DNA of 64,000 nt from Thermothelomyces thermophilus ATCC 42464 (taxonomy: Eukaryota > Ascomycota > Sordariomycetes > Sordariales > Chaetomiaceae): NCBI RefSeq assembly GCF_000226095.1, contig NC_016473.1:4030001-4094000 (forward strand). The letters are read 5' to 3'. Below, one piece after another: positions 34,433 through 45,557 of the stretch; position 1 is the first letter of the stretch; each line of letters starts with the position of its first letter. A model generated the notes under the pieces. That model did not search any database and had not been told where the DNA came from. It worked only from the letters and a program-made list of their open reading frames with translations. The position numbers and the translations under genes were made by a program.

Positions 34433-35683
34433 GTTAGCTCCTGTCGGGTTTTCCGTACACTACACTGGTTTGCATGGTTTGCACGCTACAGAGTCCCCTA
34501 CCCTTCGTAGGGACGGACCACACCCGGGCGCCGAGGCCCGTCACTTGCAGTAGTAACTAGTGTACTGCTCACATATGTTAGCAGACTCGGAAACAACGGT
34601 AGACGCGGAGCCTCCATCACTTTCCACCATGACCGCTTAACCCACGTCTCATGTTTCTTTTTAAGAGAAAGCATTTGTATGCCTCGTAAGGAAAGTTGGT
34701 CCCATTGGTGAGACCCTGCAGTGACTCAAGCTCAAACGGCCTCGAAGTCCCCTGGCCTGTGCGACCCTGGCGGGATGGATCTGAAGTCGGGGGCGGGTAG
34801 GGTAGCAGCAACCCGCAGCCCCGAGAAACTAGCGCTTCTTCCGAGAAACGTGCTTCTGACGATATTACTCCGTAGTACCTTGAAAAATACCTAACTATCC
34901 GTATAGCCGACGGGTCGCGATTTACAGCACTTGATCCTGTAAGCAGTATGTATGTACAGCACAGTTCCTGTTCTTTTTTGACGGCCACTCAACGACCTCG
35001 ACAGAAGCGCGCTCATTTAAAAGTTAGAAAAAGAATTTGATTTTCAGTTATGAAATGGCAAGAAAAAAAAAGAAAACAAAACTGCCAAGCGTCACTACTC
35101 GGTAAAGCGCAGCCCATGCTCACCGAACCTCCCTTTCCCCCGTCCCTCTTTCCGTTTTCCAAACCGGTCCTTGACCTTTGCACTCCCGCTGCATCACCGA
35201 GCCACGCACACACACACATACACACACAGAATGCGGGATGTTTTTCGCGTGCGCCCTGCCTCCGCGCGGGTAGACAACCCCGCCAAGCCACACCGCCCCA
35301 ACCCGGTGCTCCCCCATAGGTGGGAGATGCTCCGTTCTCACATGGCAGTGGGACAACCTACTCGTACATACACATTTACCTTGCGATGCCGACGGGGGAA
35401 GCTGAATCCCCCCCCCCCGTTCTCCCCCTATTCCGACCATGCCTACCGAGGTCGGGAGGTCGCGAGGTCGCGTGCCCCGAGCAGGAAAGGAGCGAGTATA
35501 CGGAGTAGTGTAATCTGCAAGCACCGGCTTGAAACCACATAACAAAACTGGATACTCGCCCTTCCCGCGCTCCCCGGGATTTGTCCCGTCATCACGGCCC
35601 CGCAGGCACATTAATTAGGTAACCCCCTCTCTTGGATCTGTCTTGGAGCTTGATCCCACGCATTCATATAACTTGGCATTTGC

Positions 35684-35722
35684 TTTTTTTTTTTTTTTTT
35701 TTTTTTTTTTTGGGGGGGGGGG
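35684..35722 (+). repeat. Homopolymer pair T28 then G11
   Basis: A run of 28 T is followed directly by 11 G. It is in non-coding DNA. Exact lengths are likely to be unreliable in sequencing. Confidence 0.9.
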
Positions 35723-36448
35723 TTACGAGGTGGTGGCTGAATTGAAATTGACAAGCCGGACATGGCGAGGTGTTGGAACTCAGCTACCAATACGGAGTAC
35801 AAATAGTATGCTAGGGCGGACGCGCAGACATTTATGTCTGATTGCATATGCATTACATACATGTATGTACAGTACAGTAGGGGTCGACAGTGGCCCTGCA
35901 ATGGCGCGCCCGAATGTTGTGTTTCTGTAAGATGGTTATGTGACTTGGCCACTTATTCTCCTCCCAAAGCCCCAGGGGTAGGGCAGCCAGCCTTTCAAGG
36001 ACAAGAGCTTGAGAAAAAAAAAAAAAAAAAAACCTCTCTGGTTGCTTGTCCAACGCCATATACCTCCGTTTTCCCTGTTCGAGTGGGGATTCTTCACCCT
36101 CGAAGGAGATGAGACTCTATATGTACAACACATACCGACGAAATGACAAAGCCACCTCACCCCGCCATGCGCCCATGTGTACAGCTCTAGACTGCCCAGT
36201 TGCCCAGAGAGAGAAAACAAGCCGCCAAAACGGCGAGTAGATGGGCGAGCTCGGTAACGGGAATGGAAAGTCCACGACGTCGAGATCGAGACAACCCCCC
36301 CAGTCGTACTATACTTTTTTTTTTCTTCCCTCTTCTTCAAATCGAGATGACGGGCATTGCTAACCCACCCGCCCTCAAGGGCAACAACACCAGGCGGCTG
36401 AAGATCCGGGCTTGATTCCACAAAGACCGTTACGCTTCCTCAAGCCCT

Positions 36449-38950
36449 CTATTCTTCCCGCTTCGCTTCCTCCTCCTCCTCCTTCTTCTTCTTCTCTTTT
36501 TCTTCGGCCGACTCCCTCTCACTCCCCTCTTCCTCCTCTTCCTCCTCCTCCTCCTCCTCACGGCGGCGCAACTCTTCCTCGATCTCCTCCCTCTCCAAGA
36601 TCCTGCCCCCGGCACTCGGAGGCCTGTGTTCCGGCGGGGCGTCGCCGCCGCTCAGCTGCCACTCCATCAGCTTGCTGAAGGCGCTGTTCTTGTCCGCGCT
36701 GAGCTCCGCGTAGCTGCCGACCTCGGCGACGGTGCCCTCGCTGGAGAGGACGATGATGCGGTCGGAGCGCTTGATGGTCGAGAGGCGGTGGGCGATGGAG
36801 ATGGTGGTGCGGCGGCGGCCCTGGAGGAGGGCGGCGAGCGCGGCGTTGACGAGCGTCTCGGACTCGGCGTCGAGCGCCGACGTCGCCTCGTCCAGCAGCA
36901 GGATGTCCGGGTCCTTGAGGAGCGCCCGCGCGATCGCGATGCGCTGCTTCTGCCCGCCCGACAGCTGCGCCCCGCGCGGCCCGACCTGCGTCTCGAGCCC
37001 GTCCGGGAAGTCGCTGATGAAGCCGCAGTTGGCCTTCTTGGCCGCCGCCACGATCTCGGCCCGGCTGGCCTCGGGCTTGCCGTACGCGATGTTCTCGGCG
37101 ATGGTGCCCGAGAAGAGGACGGGCTCCTGCGCCACCATGCCGATGCGCCGCCGGAGCGACTTGACGTTCATCTTGGAGATGTCGACGCCGTTGATCGTGA
37201 TGGTCCCGCTGGTCGGGTTGTAGAAGCGCAGGAGCAGCGAGGCCACGGTCGACTTGCCGCCGCCCGAGGGCCCCACGATGCAGACGTTGGCCCCCGACGG
37301 GATCTCGAAGTCGAGGTCGCTGAAGATGGTCACCGCCGGCCGCGTCGGGTAGGCGAAGCTGACGTTGGAGAACTTGATGGGGCCCTGAGCCGAGGCTACC
37401 TTCATGCCCGTGGTCTGGTGGATCGTCGGCTTGCGGTCCTGGAGCTCGAACAGACGGCTGGCGGCGCCCACCCCCTTCATAAGTTCCGAGTAGAACCCGC
37501 TGAGCCCGAAGAGGCTGGAGCCCGCAAAGACGGTGTACATCATGAACGAGGTCAGGTCGCCGACCGACATGGACCCGGACCGGACGAGGTTGCCTCCCAC
37601 GATCAGCATGGCCAGGACGGTCATGTTGCCGCCCCAGCTGGTCGAGGCGAAGAAGGTGCCCGAGATGAAGGCCTCCTTCCGGCCGAGCGAGAAGACCTTC
37701 CTGACCTGGTTGCTGTACCGGTGGATCTCCTGGACCTCGCCGGCGAAGGCCTGGCTCGTCTTGACGTTGCCCAGCCGCTCTTCGGCGATCTTGCTCATGG
37801 TGCCGAGGTTCTTCTGGATCTGCCTGCTCAGCTGCCGGATGCTGCGCCCGTACAGGAACGCGCCGATGGCCATCGGCGGCACCATGACGAAGATGACGGA
37901 CGTCAGCTTCGGGCTCAGCCAGGCCATCATGACGAAGCCGGCCGCGCCGCTGACCAGCGCCCGCAGGCCGTCGGACAGGTTCTGCGTGATGCTCTTGCCG
38001 ACGACGACCGTGTCCGAGCTCAGGCGCGAGATCAGGTCGCCGACCCTATTGGCGTCGAAGAACTCGGCGTCCTGCACGTACGTGCGGCGGTACAGCTGGG
38101 TGCGCAGCCGCGCCACGACGCGCTCGCCCACGATGCGGAGCAGTATTATGCGCCCAAAGTTGGCCGACGCGCCGATGGTCAGGACCGCAGCTAGGCCGTA
38201 GAAGAACTGCCGAAGGGTGACTCCGAAGATCTTGGCTTCGTCGATCGAGCCCTGGGTGGAGATATCCATGATCCTGCCCACGGAGAAGGGGATCGACATG
38301 GTGACGGCCGAGGAGATGAGGAGCAGGACAAAGGCGGCACTCAACCACTTGATCTCGGGCCGGGCGATCTTGATGAGCCTCCAGACTTCGGACAAGCCGG
38401 GCTTGCCCCGCGCGCCAACGCCTTCCTTAGAGAGCCGCGCGCTCATGTTGATCTGGGCCGCCTTGGCCGCCTTCTCGCTCCTGTGGAAGTCGCGGGCTTC
38501 GAGAGGCTCGGCGCCAACCTCCTCCTCTTTCGGATCCGTCGTAGCTGGGGCGTTTTTATTGCCGGCTGTGACTCCTACTCCCCTCAAGCCCCCTTTCTCC
38601 TGCTGGAGAGTCGAGCGCGTCATCGAGAGGTATCGAAGCGCGCTGGCCGGCGACGCCCATCTGGGCTGTCCCAGCCATTGCCGGGGCCCGGCAGGCAGAC
38701 ACGACGTAGTGCTCGCGGGGGCGGTGGACGCCGGCGTCCGGGGTATCGAAGGGGTCTTCGGGGCCCCGAAACCGGAAGAGAAAGTGCGGGTGGTCGGTCG
38801 GCATGTGATGGCGAGGGTCGTGGCGGGGAGAGGAACAACAGCGGCTACGGCGGCCGCTGGTATGCTCGCATGGCCGAGGCCGCGTTCGAGGCCGCGTTGC
38901 GGGAGCAGCGTGGCGCGGCGCATCGCCACAGCTGCCGCTCCCGAGACCAT
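36449..38950 (-). CDS. MDL1: Mitochondrial ABC half-transporter, MDL1/ABCB10 type
   Basis: A single-exon gene of 833 residues. The first ~190 residues are Ala/Arg/Ser-rich and basic (MRRATLLPQRG, TTRTFSSGFG), consistent with a mitochondrial presequence. A six-helix transmembrane domain spans ~195-470. The nucleotide-binding domain has Walker A GPSGGGKST (~562), Q-loop VAQEPVLFSG, signature LSGGQKQRIAIARAL (~663), Walker B ILLLDEATSALD (~684) and the switch His in ISIAHRLST. Mdl1 is an inner-membrane homodimer that exports peptides made by m-AAA proteolysis in yeast. The last ~55 residues form an extreme Glu/Lys/Arg run (EEEEEEEEEEE) not expected in the family. Mdl1 rather than Atm1 is favoured by the SGFYSELMKGVGAASRLFEL region. 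Confidence 0.92.
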   Translation of the reverse strand: MVSGAAAVAMRRATLLPQRGLERGLGHASIPAAAVAAVVPLPATTLAITCRPTTRTFSSGFGAPKTPSIPRTPASTAPASTTSCLPAGPRQWLGQPRWASPASALRYLSMTRSTLQQEKGGLRGVGVTAGNKNAPATTDPKEEEVGAEPLEARDFHRSEKAAKAAQINMSARLSKEGVGARGKPGLSEVWRLIKIARPEIKWLSAAFVLLLISSAVTMSIPFSVGRIMDISTQGSIDEAKIFGVTLRQFFYGLAAVLTIGASANFGRIILLRIVGERVVARLRTQLYRRTYVQDAEFFDANRVGDLISRLSSDTVVVGKSITQNLSDGLRALVSGAAGFVMMAWLSPKLTSVIFVMVPPMAIGAFLYGRSIRQLSRQIQKNLGTMSKIAEERLGNVKTSQAFAGEVQEIHRYSNQVRKVFSLGRKEAFISGTFFASTSWGGNMTVLAMLIVGGNLVRSGSMSVGDLTSFMMYTVFAGSSLFGLSGFYSELMKGVGAASRLFELQDRKPTIHQTTGMKVASAQGPIKFSNVSFAYPTRPAVTIFSDLDFEIPSGANVCIVGPSGGGKSTVASLLLRFYNPTSGTITINGVDISKMNVKSLRRRIGMVAQEPVLFSGTIAENIAYGKPEASRAEIVAAAKKANCGFISDFPDGLETQVGPRGAQLSGGQKQRIAIARALLKDPDILLLDEATSALDAESETLVNAALAALLQGRRRTTISIAHRLSTIKRSDRIIVLSSEGTVAEVGSYAELSADKNSAFSKLMEWQLSGGDAPPEHRPPSAGGRILEREEIEEELRRREEEEEEEEEEEGSERESAEEKEKKKKEEEEEAKREE

Positions 38951-39694
38951 GACGATCTATATCGCTGCTTGTCGCACTGTCGCAGACTCGGGTTATATTT
39001 TTCTTTTGGCGAGCTATTTCGGGATGCGGAATGCTCGGAGGGTTGTCATGTCGCTGTTGCGCAGGTCAATGCATAAATTGTCCGGAAACCCATGCCAGCG
39101 CCGTGATGTGTGCTCGTCGCCGGAAAGCAATGGAAGAGAGTGAGTGTGAAACGCGCCCAGAGAGAAAAATCACCGGTCCGAGCCATGAAGGTCCGCCGGA
39201 GCTTCGGCCAAGGCACTGATCTCTGGACCCGCCTTGTTCTGGGCGAATCGGGAACCCTTTCAGGTGCAAATCGCCGAGCCTCCGTCACCTACGGCCGATC
39301 CAGCCGCTTGCGGTTTGGGGGGACGTGCTTTTTTTTTTCCCTCGTGGTCCACAGCGCTCAGAAGGACCCGGCTTGGCGACACAGGACAGCTGCGAACCCC
39401 TGCATATCAGCACTCCCAGCCAACGAGCCAACACCAAAAAGGGGAATCGAGTTCTGATCCAGCACAGTTTGTCCTCCCGAACAGCTAAATGTCCGAAGAA
39501 TACAATCAGCTCACGGAGTGAGCTTAGGCACAACCATAGTCCATCTGAATGCTTCATTCACAACTCGAATCGTGAAAATAGAGAGATGAGCTGAGCCACG
39601 GCGGCACGCTCACCACCTCACCACAAAGTTCAACAAACAGGCCCATCATGCAAGCGATTAAGCCCTTTTCACAATTTCCATACCAAGCCACTAG
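38951..39694. other. Spacer with MDL1 promoter and RTT103 3' end
   Basis: 744 bp between two genes on the same strand. Nothing beyond a short T-run near 39330 stands out. It should hold the MDL1 promoter and RTT103 terminator. Confidence 0.6.
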
Positions 39695-41115
39695 TCAATG
39701 ACTTTCCTTTCTCAGCATCTCCTTAACGTCTGCATCGATCCCATCATCACCGCCCAAGTCTGGAAACTCGTCCGATGATGCCTCGATTTTGCGTTTTTTA
39801 TTTCCATTCAGAGGCACGGCCTGGTATTGAGAAGCGACGTTTGAAAGCATCTCCAGGTCCGGAGCCGAGGTAGAGAATGCAGGCTGTGCATTCCCGGAGG
39901 CCGGTGCACTGTGGAAGGGTACGGGCTGGTGCTGACCATTTGGTGCCTCATGACCAGCGGAGGAAGAAGTCCCGTAGAAATCGTCGCCATGGTCCTGCAC
40001 GTGGGGAGGCGTGAGCGCCTCGACCTGTGGGCGGTCAGGCTCTGGGACGGGACTGTGACCTCGGGTCGACTGCTCCTCGCCGGCCGAGGAGAGACCACCG
40101 ATAATAGCCATTTCCACTGCCTGCTTCTTCTGCTCGACCTCAGTCCGTCTCCCGCTCAGCTGCATCATCTGCTTCTCATCAGCGTCGAGGGCTTCGCGGT
40201 TCATTGCCAGGATCTTTTCAAGCTCCTTGATCAAATCCTTGCGCGCCCGAATGCATTGTGTGACAGCCCCTTCGGCATTAGCTAGTGTCTTCAATAGGCC
40301 ACTAAGTCGCGCCGCCTGAACTGGGAGAGCTGCCGTGGTAGTGCTGGGATCGGCCAGCTTCTCGTAGTCGGAATTGGCCGTGTTGAGCGCGCTTTTCATG
40401 GGCTGGACGGCTTTAGTGATAGCCTGCTGAGGTGCAACCAGAGGAGTGAGCTCTGAGGGGATCGGCGGTCCCGCGGAACTGAATGCATGACCGCCGAAGC
40501 CACCAACGTTGGCTCCCGGGCGCGTCTTGTCGATCTCTGTAGCATGGATGTTGGTATGAGCAGCGCAACAGACCCCACTCTAAACGTTCGAAGGACTCAC
40601 CGGCCAATTTGTTGTCCAAATCCTGCAGGATGTCTCTGTCGAAGATGCTGCGCTCTTTCCACACCTCCACAACCCTGCGCAGCTTCCCTTGGACATCGGC
40701 TGGCGCACCCTTGTATGCCACCGCCGTGGCGTCAGCAATGAAGGGGGAAAAAGCGTTGAGGAAGTCATCCTTGTGCCGAGCCTTGGATTGCTGTGTAACC
40801 TCTGGTGAGGGGTCAGTAATGGCACAGTTATGGCCAGGATAAAAAAAACACGAACCGTTGGCAAGATATATCATGTTAAGCCTCTTGGAGCTTGGTAGAT
40901 CCTTCAGCTTGGTCAGCCACAGATGCACCGTCTGGGATGCATGTCGTCTATAATAGAATCAGACATGGTTAGCTGCAAACGAACATCTTAGCGACTCGCG
41001 AACATGTGAGTTCTTACCGATGGAACATGATCCATTGCGCTGTGGTGGCAATGCTCTCGTGGCTCTCGTTCAGCGCCGAGAGCTTGGAGAGCACGGCATC
41101 ATCCGTGTAGGCCAT
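39695..41115 (-). CDS. RTT103: RNA polymerase II CTD-interacting protein RTT103
   Basis: Four exons (41115-41018, 40947-40856, 40801-40601, 40536-39695) encode 410 residues. The N-terminal CID domain (residues 1-~135) reads MAYTDDAVLSKLSALNESHE, TTAQWIMFHRRHASQTVHLW, SSKRLNMIYLANEVTQQSKA and KLRRVVEVWKERSIFDRDIL. A coiled-coil part follows (~200-260, RARKDLIKELEKILAMNREA), then a Pro/Ser/Gln-rich tail with a basic KKRKIE cluster. CID proteins read Ser2-phosphorylated CTD repeats; Rtt103 recruits the Rat1-Rai1 exonuclease for transcription termination. Without splicing the CID would be broken into unrelated frames, so the exon model is well supported. It is divergent from clathrin light chain. 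Confidence 0.92.
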
Positions 41116-41865
41116 GCTCGGCGGCTGAGGCGAAGGCCCAGCACAATGCTAAATGTGCAATTGGATGGTTGGGCTCGAGCTGGCAAACCGGGCAAGCTCC
41201 GGGTAAGCTCCGGGTAGATGGCTGATTGGGTTGACAATGATGAATCTGGCAGCGATGGTGTGAATGGTCGCGATGCTTGTTTATGTGCAGAAGCTCACTA
41301 AAATTACGATCGCAGATTGCTTGTCCAGTGTTGACAGTAATGGACAGCTGTGGGAGCCTTTGTCGGCTTTTTGCAATTTAAAACTCGCAAACTGGATGCC
41401 ACAGCTTGGACCAAGCAGGTCAAATACAATGTTGTCTTAGGAAACCCTCCCGCCTCTAGTTGCCCTGTTCAGTGCGAAGACCGAGCAGATGCAGTGAAGC
41501 GATGCGTGGTCATTTCAAGTTTGTTTGGCAAAAGTGGAAGGCGGGAAGTTGAAAGGTAAGAAGCTGCTGGATTGGGAGCTTGTCAAGTTGCAGCGGGCAC
41601 TGTTTAAGCTCCAGCTGGCTCGGATAGGTGCATGTCTCACTTCATATCCCTTCGATATTGTGATACTTGTATCATACCCCTTCAGCGTTGCACCTCATCT
41701 CAAGTTGGCCAAGGGGCCCACGCATGGAGCCCAGCAACCTGGCGCGATTCAAAGCACCCTTCGGATTTCCTTGATCCCCCCCCATTCAACACCTGCACGA
41801 ACCTCACAATATTATTTCGGGACCACATATTCTCGTGCAGAGATATCGAGTCCTCGACAATCAAA
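41116..41865. promoter_or_regulatory. Divergent promoter of RTT103 and clathrin light chain
   Basis: A 750-bp gap. ATTGG words (reverse CCAAT) at about 41160 and 41225 lie close to the RTT103 start and could bind the HAP/CBF complex. No gene is seen. Confidence 0.5.
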
Positions 41866-42700
41866 ATGGCTGACCGATTCCCTTCGTTGGAGGATTTCGA
41901 CTCTGGTGGTAAGTCGAAGGCATTCCGTCGCCGCTTAGTGGCAGCCTCTAAACCTTGCGGGCAGCCCAGACCGACATCAAGGACACATCAGACGCACCGT
42001 CTGCGGCCAATTTCCTCGAACGAGAGAAAGCGATTCTCGGTGAAGACGCCAACCAGTTCGCGACAGTTGAGGATGCCGGTTTCGACGACGGCGACAACGA
42101 CCTTCTAGGCGACGGCGGCGTCGTCAGCTCGCCCGGCAACAACGCCGCGTTCGAGTCCCAGTTCCCGGACATTACCAGCTCCAACGAGGTATGCGACCTG
42201 TGCCGATCGCTCGTAATGGGCCTGGTTCTAATCGCGCCGTCTTCCAGGGAGTTGCACCCGGCGGCACAATTACAGGGGGCCCGTCAGTTAGCTATAACTC
42301 GGGCTACAAGACCTCCGCCGATGAGGAGGAGGAGCCTGAGGTGATCAGGGAGTGGCGCGAGAAGCGGGACGCCCAGATTGCCAAGCGAGCCGAGCAATTC
42401 GCCCGTCAGCGGGAGGAGACGATTCGGGAAGCCCAGCGGAACATTGACGACTTCTACGAAAACTACAACAACAAAAAGGAAAAGATGATTGCGCAGACCC
42501 GCAAGGAGGCCGAGCAGTTCCTGGCCAACCGCGAGGACACTACGTCGGGCGGCACCAGCTGGGAGCGCATTGCCAAGCTGGTCGACGTGAGCGGGAAGGG
42601 CGCAAAGGGCGGTGCGGCTGGCTCGGGCAAGGAGCGGTTCCGGGAGCTGCTCATCAGCCTGCGGAAGGACGAGAGGGCACCCGGCGCAACGGGGTATTAG
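41866..42700 (+). CDS. CLC1: Clathrin light chain
   Basis: Exons 41866-41908, 41965-42188 and 42248-42700 encode 239 residues. The N-terminus is MADRFPSLEDFDSG, followed by an acidic region with FLEREKAILGEDANQF and FESQFPDITSSN. The central helix (residues ~110-170) has EPEVIREWREKRDAQIAKRA, DDFYENYNNKKEKMIAQTRK and EAEQFLANREDTTSGGTSWE. The C-terminus has WERIAKLVD and RFRELLISLRKDERAPGA. The light chain binds the hub of clathrin heavy chain and tunes coat assembly at the trans-Golgi network and plasma membrane. Introns are 56 and 59 bp and keep frame. AP-1 gamma and TLG2 lie just downstream. Confidence 0.95.
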
Positions 42701-43055
42701 AGATACCAGGCACAGAATGACTGGCGAGATACACGGCGACGGTGTCTTCGAATCAAGCCATCGCCGCTACAATCATGACAATGACCATCATCAGAATCAC
42801 TCTTAATGTACTTTTAGACGGTGGCCTTTCGATTCGTAAGCAGGGCTTCGGATACTTGACAGTGCGGGCGTCAGAGGGGCCATAGTTTGCATGCAGAGTG
42901 CACAAAGGGAACACCGGTGAGGCGGACGTTAAATTCTTTCAAGTCCCATAAACAAACCACAACGTTCTGTGGCTGCTTCTATATCTCAGCTTCACCCTAC
43001 ATGTACAAGCCACCGCTACATCTATCTCCCTTGCTTGCTTAGGAGCCGCCGAGGC
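42701..43055. other. Convergent 3' spacer
   Basis: Lies between the 3' ends of clathrin light chain and the COX7-like gene. No feature recognised. Confidence 0.6.
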
Positions 43056-43645
43056 TTAGTCGCTGAACCAGGTGTTCTTGCCGAAAATCCTGCGGCCCAT
43101 GGCGTAGAGGGTGGCTGCAAATCCAGCAACGGTCAGCAGTCTGCTCCTCGGGACGATGGATGAGATCGGTTTGTGTGGCGAAATCATACCGGCAGTGGTT
43201 CCCCAAAGGAGGATGTTGTAGGGCGTCAGAAACAAGCTGCTGCGAGGGTTCTGTGTGCCGTCCGTCAGCCAAACGCTCCGAGTCCGTCCCCTAATTTGCC
43301 GCCACAATCTGGATGTGATATTCGCATCTGATCGCACCCTTTCCTATCCACTCTCCTCCCCGCTACGGCAGTCCGAGGCACCCGGGGGGGAACTCACAAT
43401 CCTCCAAATGCGCGTATGCGCCTTGTACGCTTGCTGGTAGAACTTCTGCTGCTCATGCACCTTGTTGGGGGCGTTGATGAGACTGTTGGACGAAGCAAGA
43501 ACCTCCAGTTAGCATCCGGTCGAAGATGATCGTACGATATGCGCGGTAAATCAAGGCCTCCCGATGAACGGGCTCACTGCGTTCAATGGCCCAGGGGCTC
43601 GAGCTCTGGAATATATAGTGCTCAGAAAATCGCTTCTTACCCCAT
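43056..43645 (-). CDS. COX7: Cytochrome c oxidase subunit 7-like protein
   Basis: Four exons (43645-43641, 43482-43398, 43250-43190, 43114-43056) give 69 residues. The joined protein begins MGLINAPNKVHEQQKFYQQA, has the RINPRSSLFLTPYNIL motif that corresponds to RHPRSALYLYPF in yeast Cox7, then a single membrane helix (LLWGTTAATLYAMG) and a short basic end, RRIFGKNTWFSD. Cox7 is a small nuclear-encoded inner-membrane subunit of complex IV. The first exon is only ATGGG; the second exon's frame and the GTAAGA donor fit. Intron 3 (GTATGA..TTGCAG) could be retained in frame, adding 25 residues inside the helix region, but the spliced form matches the family better. Identification is good; the first exon is less certain. 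Confidence 0.8.
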
Positions 43646-44370
43646 TTTGAATGAGTGGAGCGGAGATGCAGTCGGCGTGATCTGGTTGTTGGTGTTGGGA
43701 AAGGACCGTGGTAGTGGTGATGATGCCGGTTGTGTTGTGAGGTGAGCTTTGGCCCGAGCCGGGCGAGTTCGTCACTTCAGATTGGCCAATGCTCATGAAT
43801 GACTAAGCACGCATTTTCGTGGTGCGATGCCAAGCAGTTTTGGAGCTGCAACCCTGGCGAGGCCCGCTTCACAAAGCAGGCCAGAGAGCCAAGCTTGAGG
43901 GTTTACGGAGGAAACTGTACGGAGGAGACACGGAGTAGAGAGCACTTGAGAATTGTGGAGGGCCAGGCAATGGAGTAGAAGCCAAGTTACAACTGTAACT
44001 ATATGCGGAAAGAAACGACACATCTCTCCCATCTCGGCTTAGGTGATCCTCGAATCACCCGTTAGAACGTTCAGAACCGGCGTGAAACAGTCCCTCTCCT
44101 GTCCTCTTTCTGGAAGCCTCATTGCTACCAAGATCTAGATGGTATGTATGTAGTGTACAGGGTAAAAAAAAAGAAAAGAAGAGAAACTCGAACCGTAGAA
44201 CCTCACCATTCTCCCGTAGAGTTCCTCTACCCTGCTGTGCGAATTCCAAATACACCACGCTCTCGTACACGCTCCCAGATCCACAAGCTCTGCATGATGT
44301 GGCCATGCTCTTGGTGGCCGATTTCAAGCAATTAACTCGTCTGCCTCGCTCCACCCCAGGTGAGAGTTTG
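43646..44370. other. Spacer with COX7 promoter and TLG2 3' end
   Basis: 725 bp. A short A/G run at about 44165-44185 and a CACGGAGTAG word near 43929 are the only notable items. No gene seen. Confidence 0.6.
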
Positions 44371-45557
44371 TCACCTGTCCTCGACCGCTGTGGCCCCGTG
44401 TTTCTTCGGTTTGATAACCAGCAATATAATCATCGCGGCAATTATCAGCAGCAGGAGGAAAATGATCTTCCTCTTAGTCGTCTTCTTCTGGTACCCCTCC
44501 GCGGTTTTAATCTCTTTCTCGGCTTCCTTCACATCGCTGGCCATACGCTCCACATTATAGTCAATTCGGTCTAGCATAGTGCCCTGGTCAATAACCATGG
44601 TCTGCAACTCGCGAAAAAGATCGGAGAGTTCAATGATGCCCTGCGCAATCTCCTCGATCTGTCTCTCGCGCTGCGATATGACGGCGTCATTCGAATGAAG
44701 CAGTTGTTGGTGAGCCGGTGCCTGGAGTGCTGACTGCGAATAGCTTCTGTCTGCGTCGGATTCGAGAATTGACGGGTCGGCATAGCTACCCCCAGCCAGT
44801 GGGGTGGTAGAACGTTCAATGGGGTTTGCCAATCCTGCCATACTCCTGAGTTCTGCGCGATTAGAACGTTAGCGCTCTGCTTCGTCAAAACAATCCTATA
44901 GTGTCCCCTTACTCTTAAGGTATGCGCTCTGCTTCTTGCGAAATCCAGCGCTCGCCTCCTGAACCCTGGTCGCTAGGTTGACCTTGATGTTCTTCGCCAT
45001 GGTCTCTTCGGCGCGGGTCATCTGGCCACTTGCCTTGCCTTCGCGCACCATCTGCCCAATCCGCTGAATGCATCTGTTGCATTCGTGGAAGCCACGCGTG
45101 ATGTCCTGCGTCAGCCGCTCAATCTCGCCCTCCTCAGCCTTCTTGGCTTCTTCGTCGTTGAACCCGGGGAGGACGTGCTTTTGATGCAGCCTCTCCAGCT
45201 TCTGGCTTTTGCTCGCGATGTCCGCAAGTAACTCTGTCACCTCGTCCGACACGTCGGCCCAGCGGGGAGGGAGCCGATCCATCTCGATGACTGCATCGCC
45301 GTCATCCACATCGTAGGCGCCTGAGGATAAGAGTCCTCGCCGGTCATCGTCTGCCGAAAATAGGACCCACGTGCTCGCGCCGCTGCCGCCGAAGCGGTCG
45401 CCCGCGCTAGATGGTCCATACCGGTTGCGCTGAGTTGGGTGGTGGGCGTAGGACTGCCGGTACGAGATATAGCTAACGCAGGGAAAGTCAGCTGCATTGT
45501 AGACAGAAAATGTCTTCGAGATGGAGGGTCCTACAGGTTCGTGCGGTCTCGCCACAT
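44371..45557 (-). CDS. TLG2: t-SNARE of the TGN/endosome, TLG2/syntaxin-16 type
   Basis: Three exons (45557-45535, 45472-44913, 44852-44371) encode 354 residues. The protein begins MWRDRTNLYISYRQSYAHHP, the classic Tlg2 N-peptide that binds the Vps45 SM protein. A helical Habc-like domain follows (MDRLPPRWADVSDEVTELLA to residue ~195). The SNARE motif (~252-305) contains RQIEEIAQGIIELSDLFREL and MVIDQGTMLDRIDYNVERMA, with a central Gln (Qa-SNARE). A C-terminal anchor (IIFLLLLIIAAMIILLVI) and a short luminal/basic end complete it. It drives fusion of endosome-derived vesicles with the late Golgi. The 23-base first exon is needed for the N-peptide. It is divergent from calmodulin. Confidence 0.95.

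Larger units (their letters stand above)
33495..36448. other. 3-kb gene-free spacer
   Basis: No supported gene. It contains a perfect 16-bp palindrome (34417-34432), three TACTCCGTA/TACGGAGTA words (34866, 35499, 35791), a short CA tract at 35206-35227, a C-run near 35409, a T28/G11 double homopolymer (35684-35722) and an A19 run (36014-36032). The small frames in it are simple-sequence artefacts. Confidence 0.6.

Noticed and set aside
36626-38194. 522-codon open frame on the plus strand
   Set aside because: It lies entirely antisense to MDL1. Its protein is a Leu/Ala/Gly/Arg/Asp mixture typical of the reverse of GC-rich coding DNA, with no domain.
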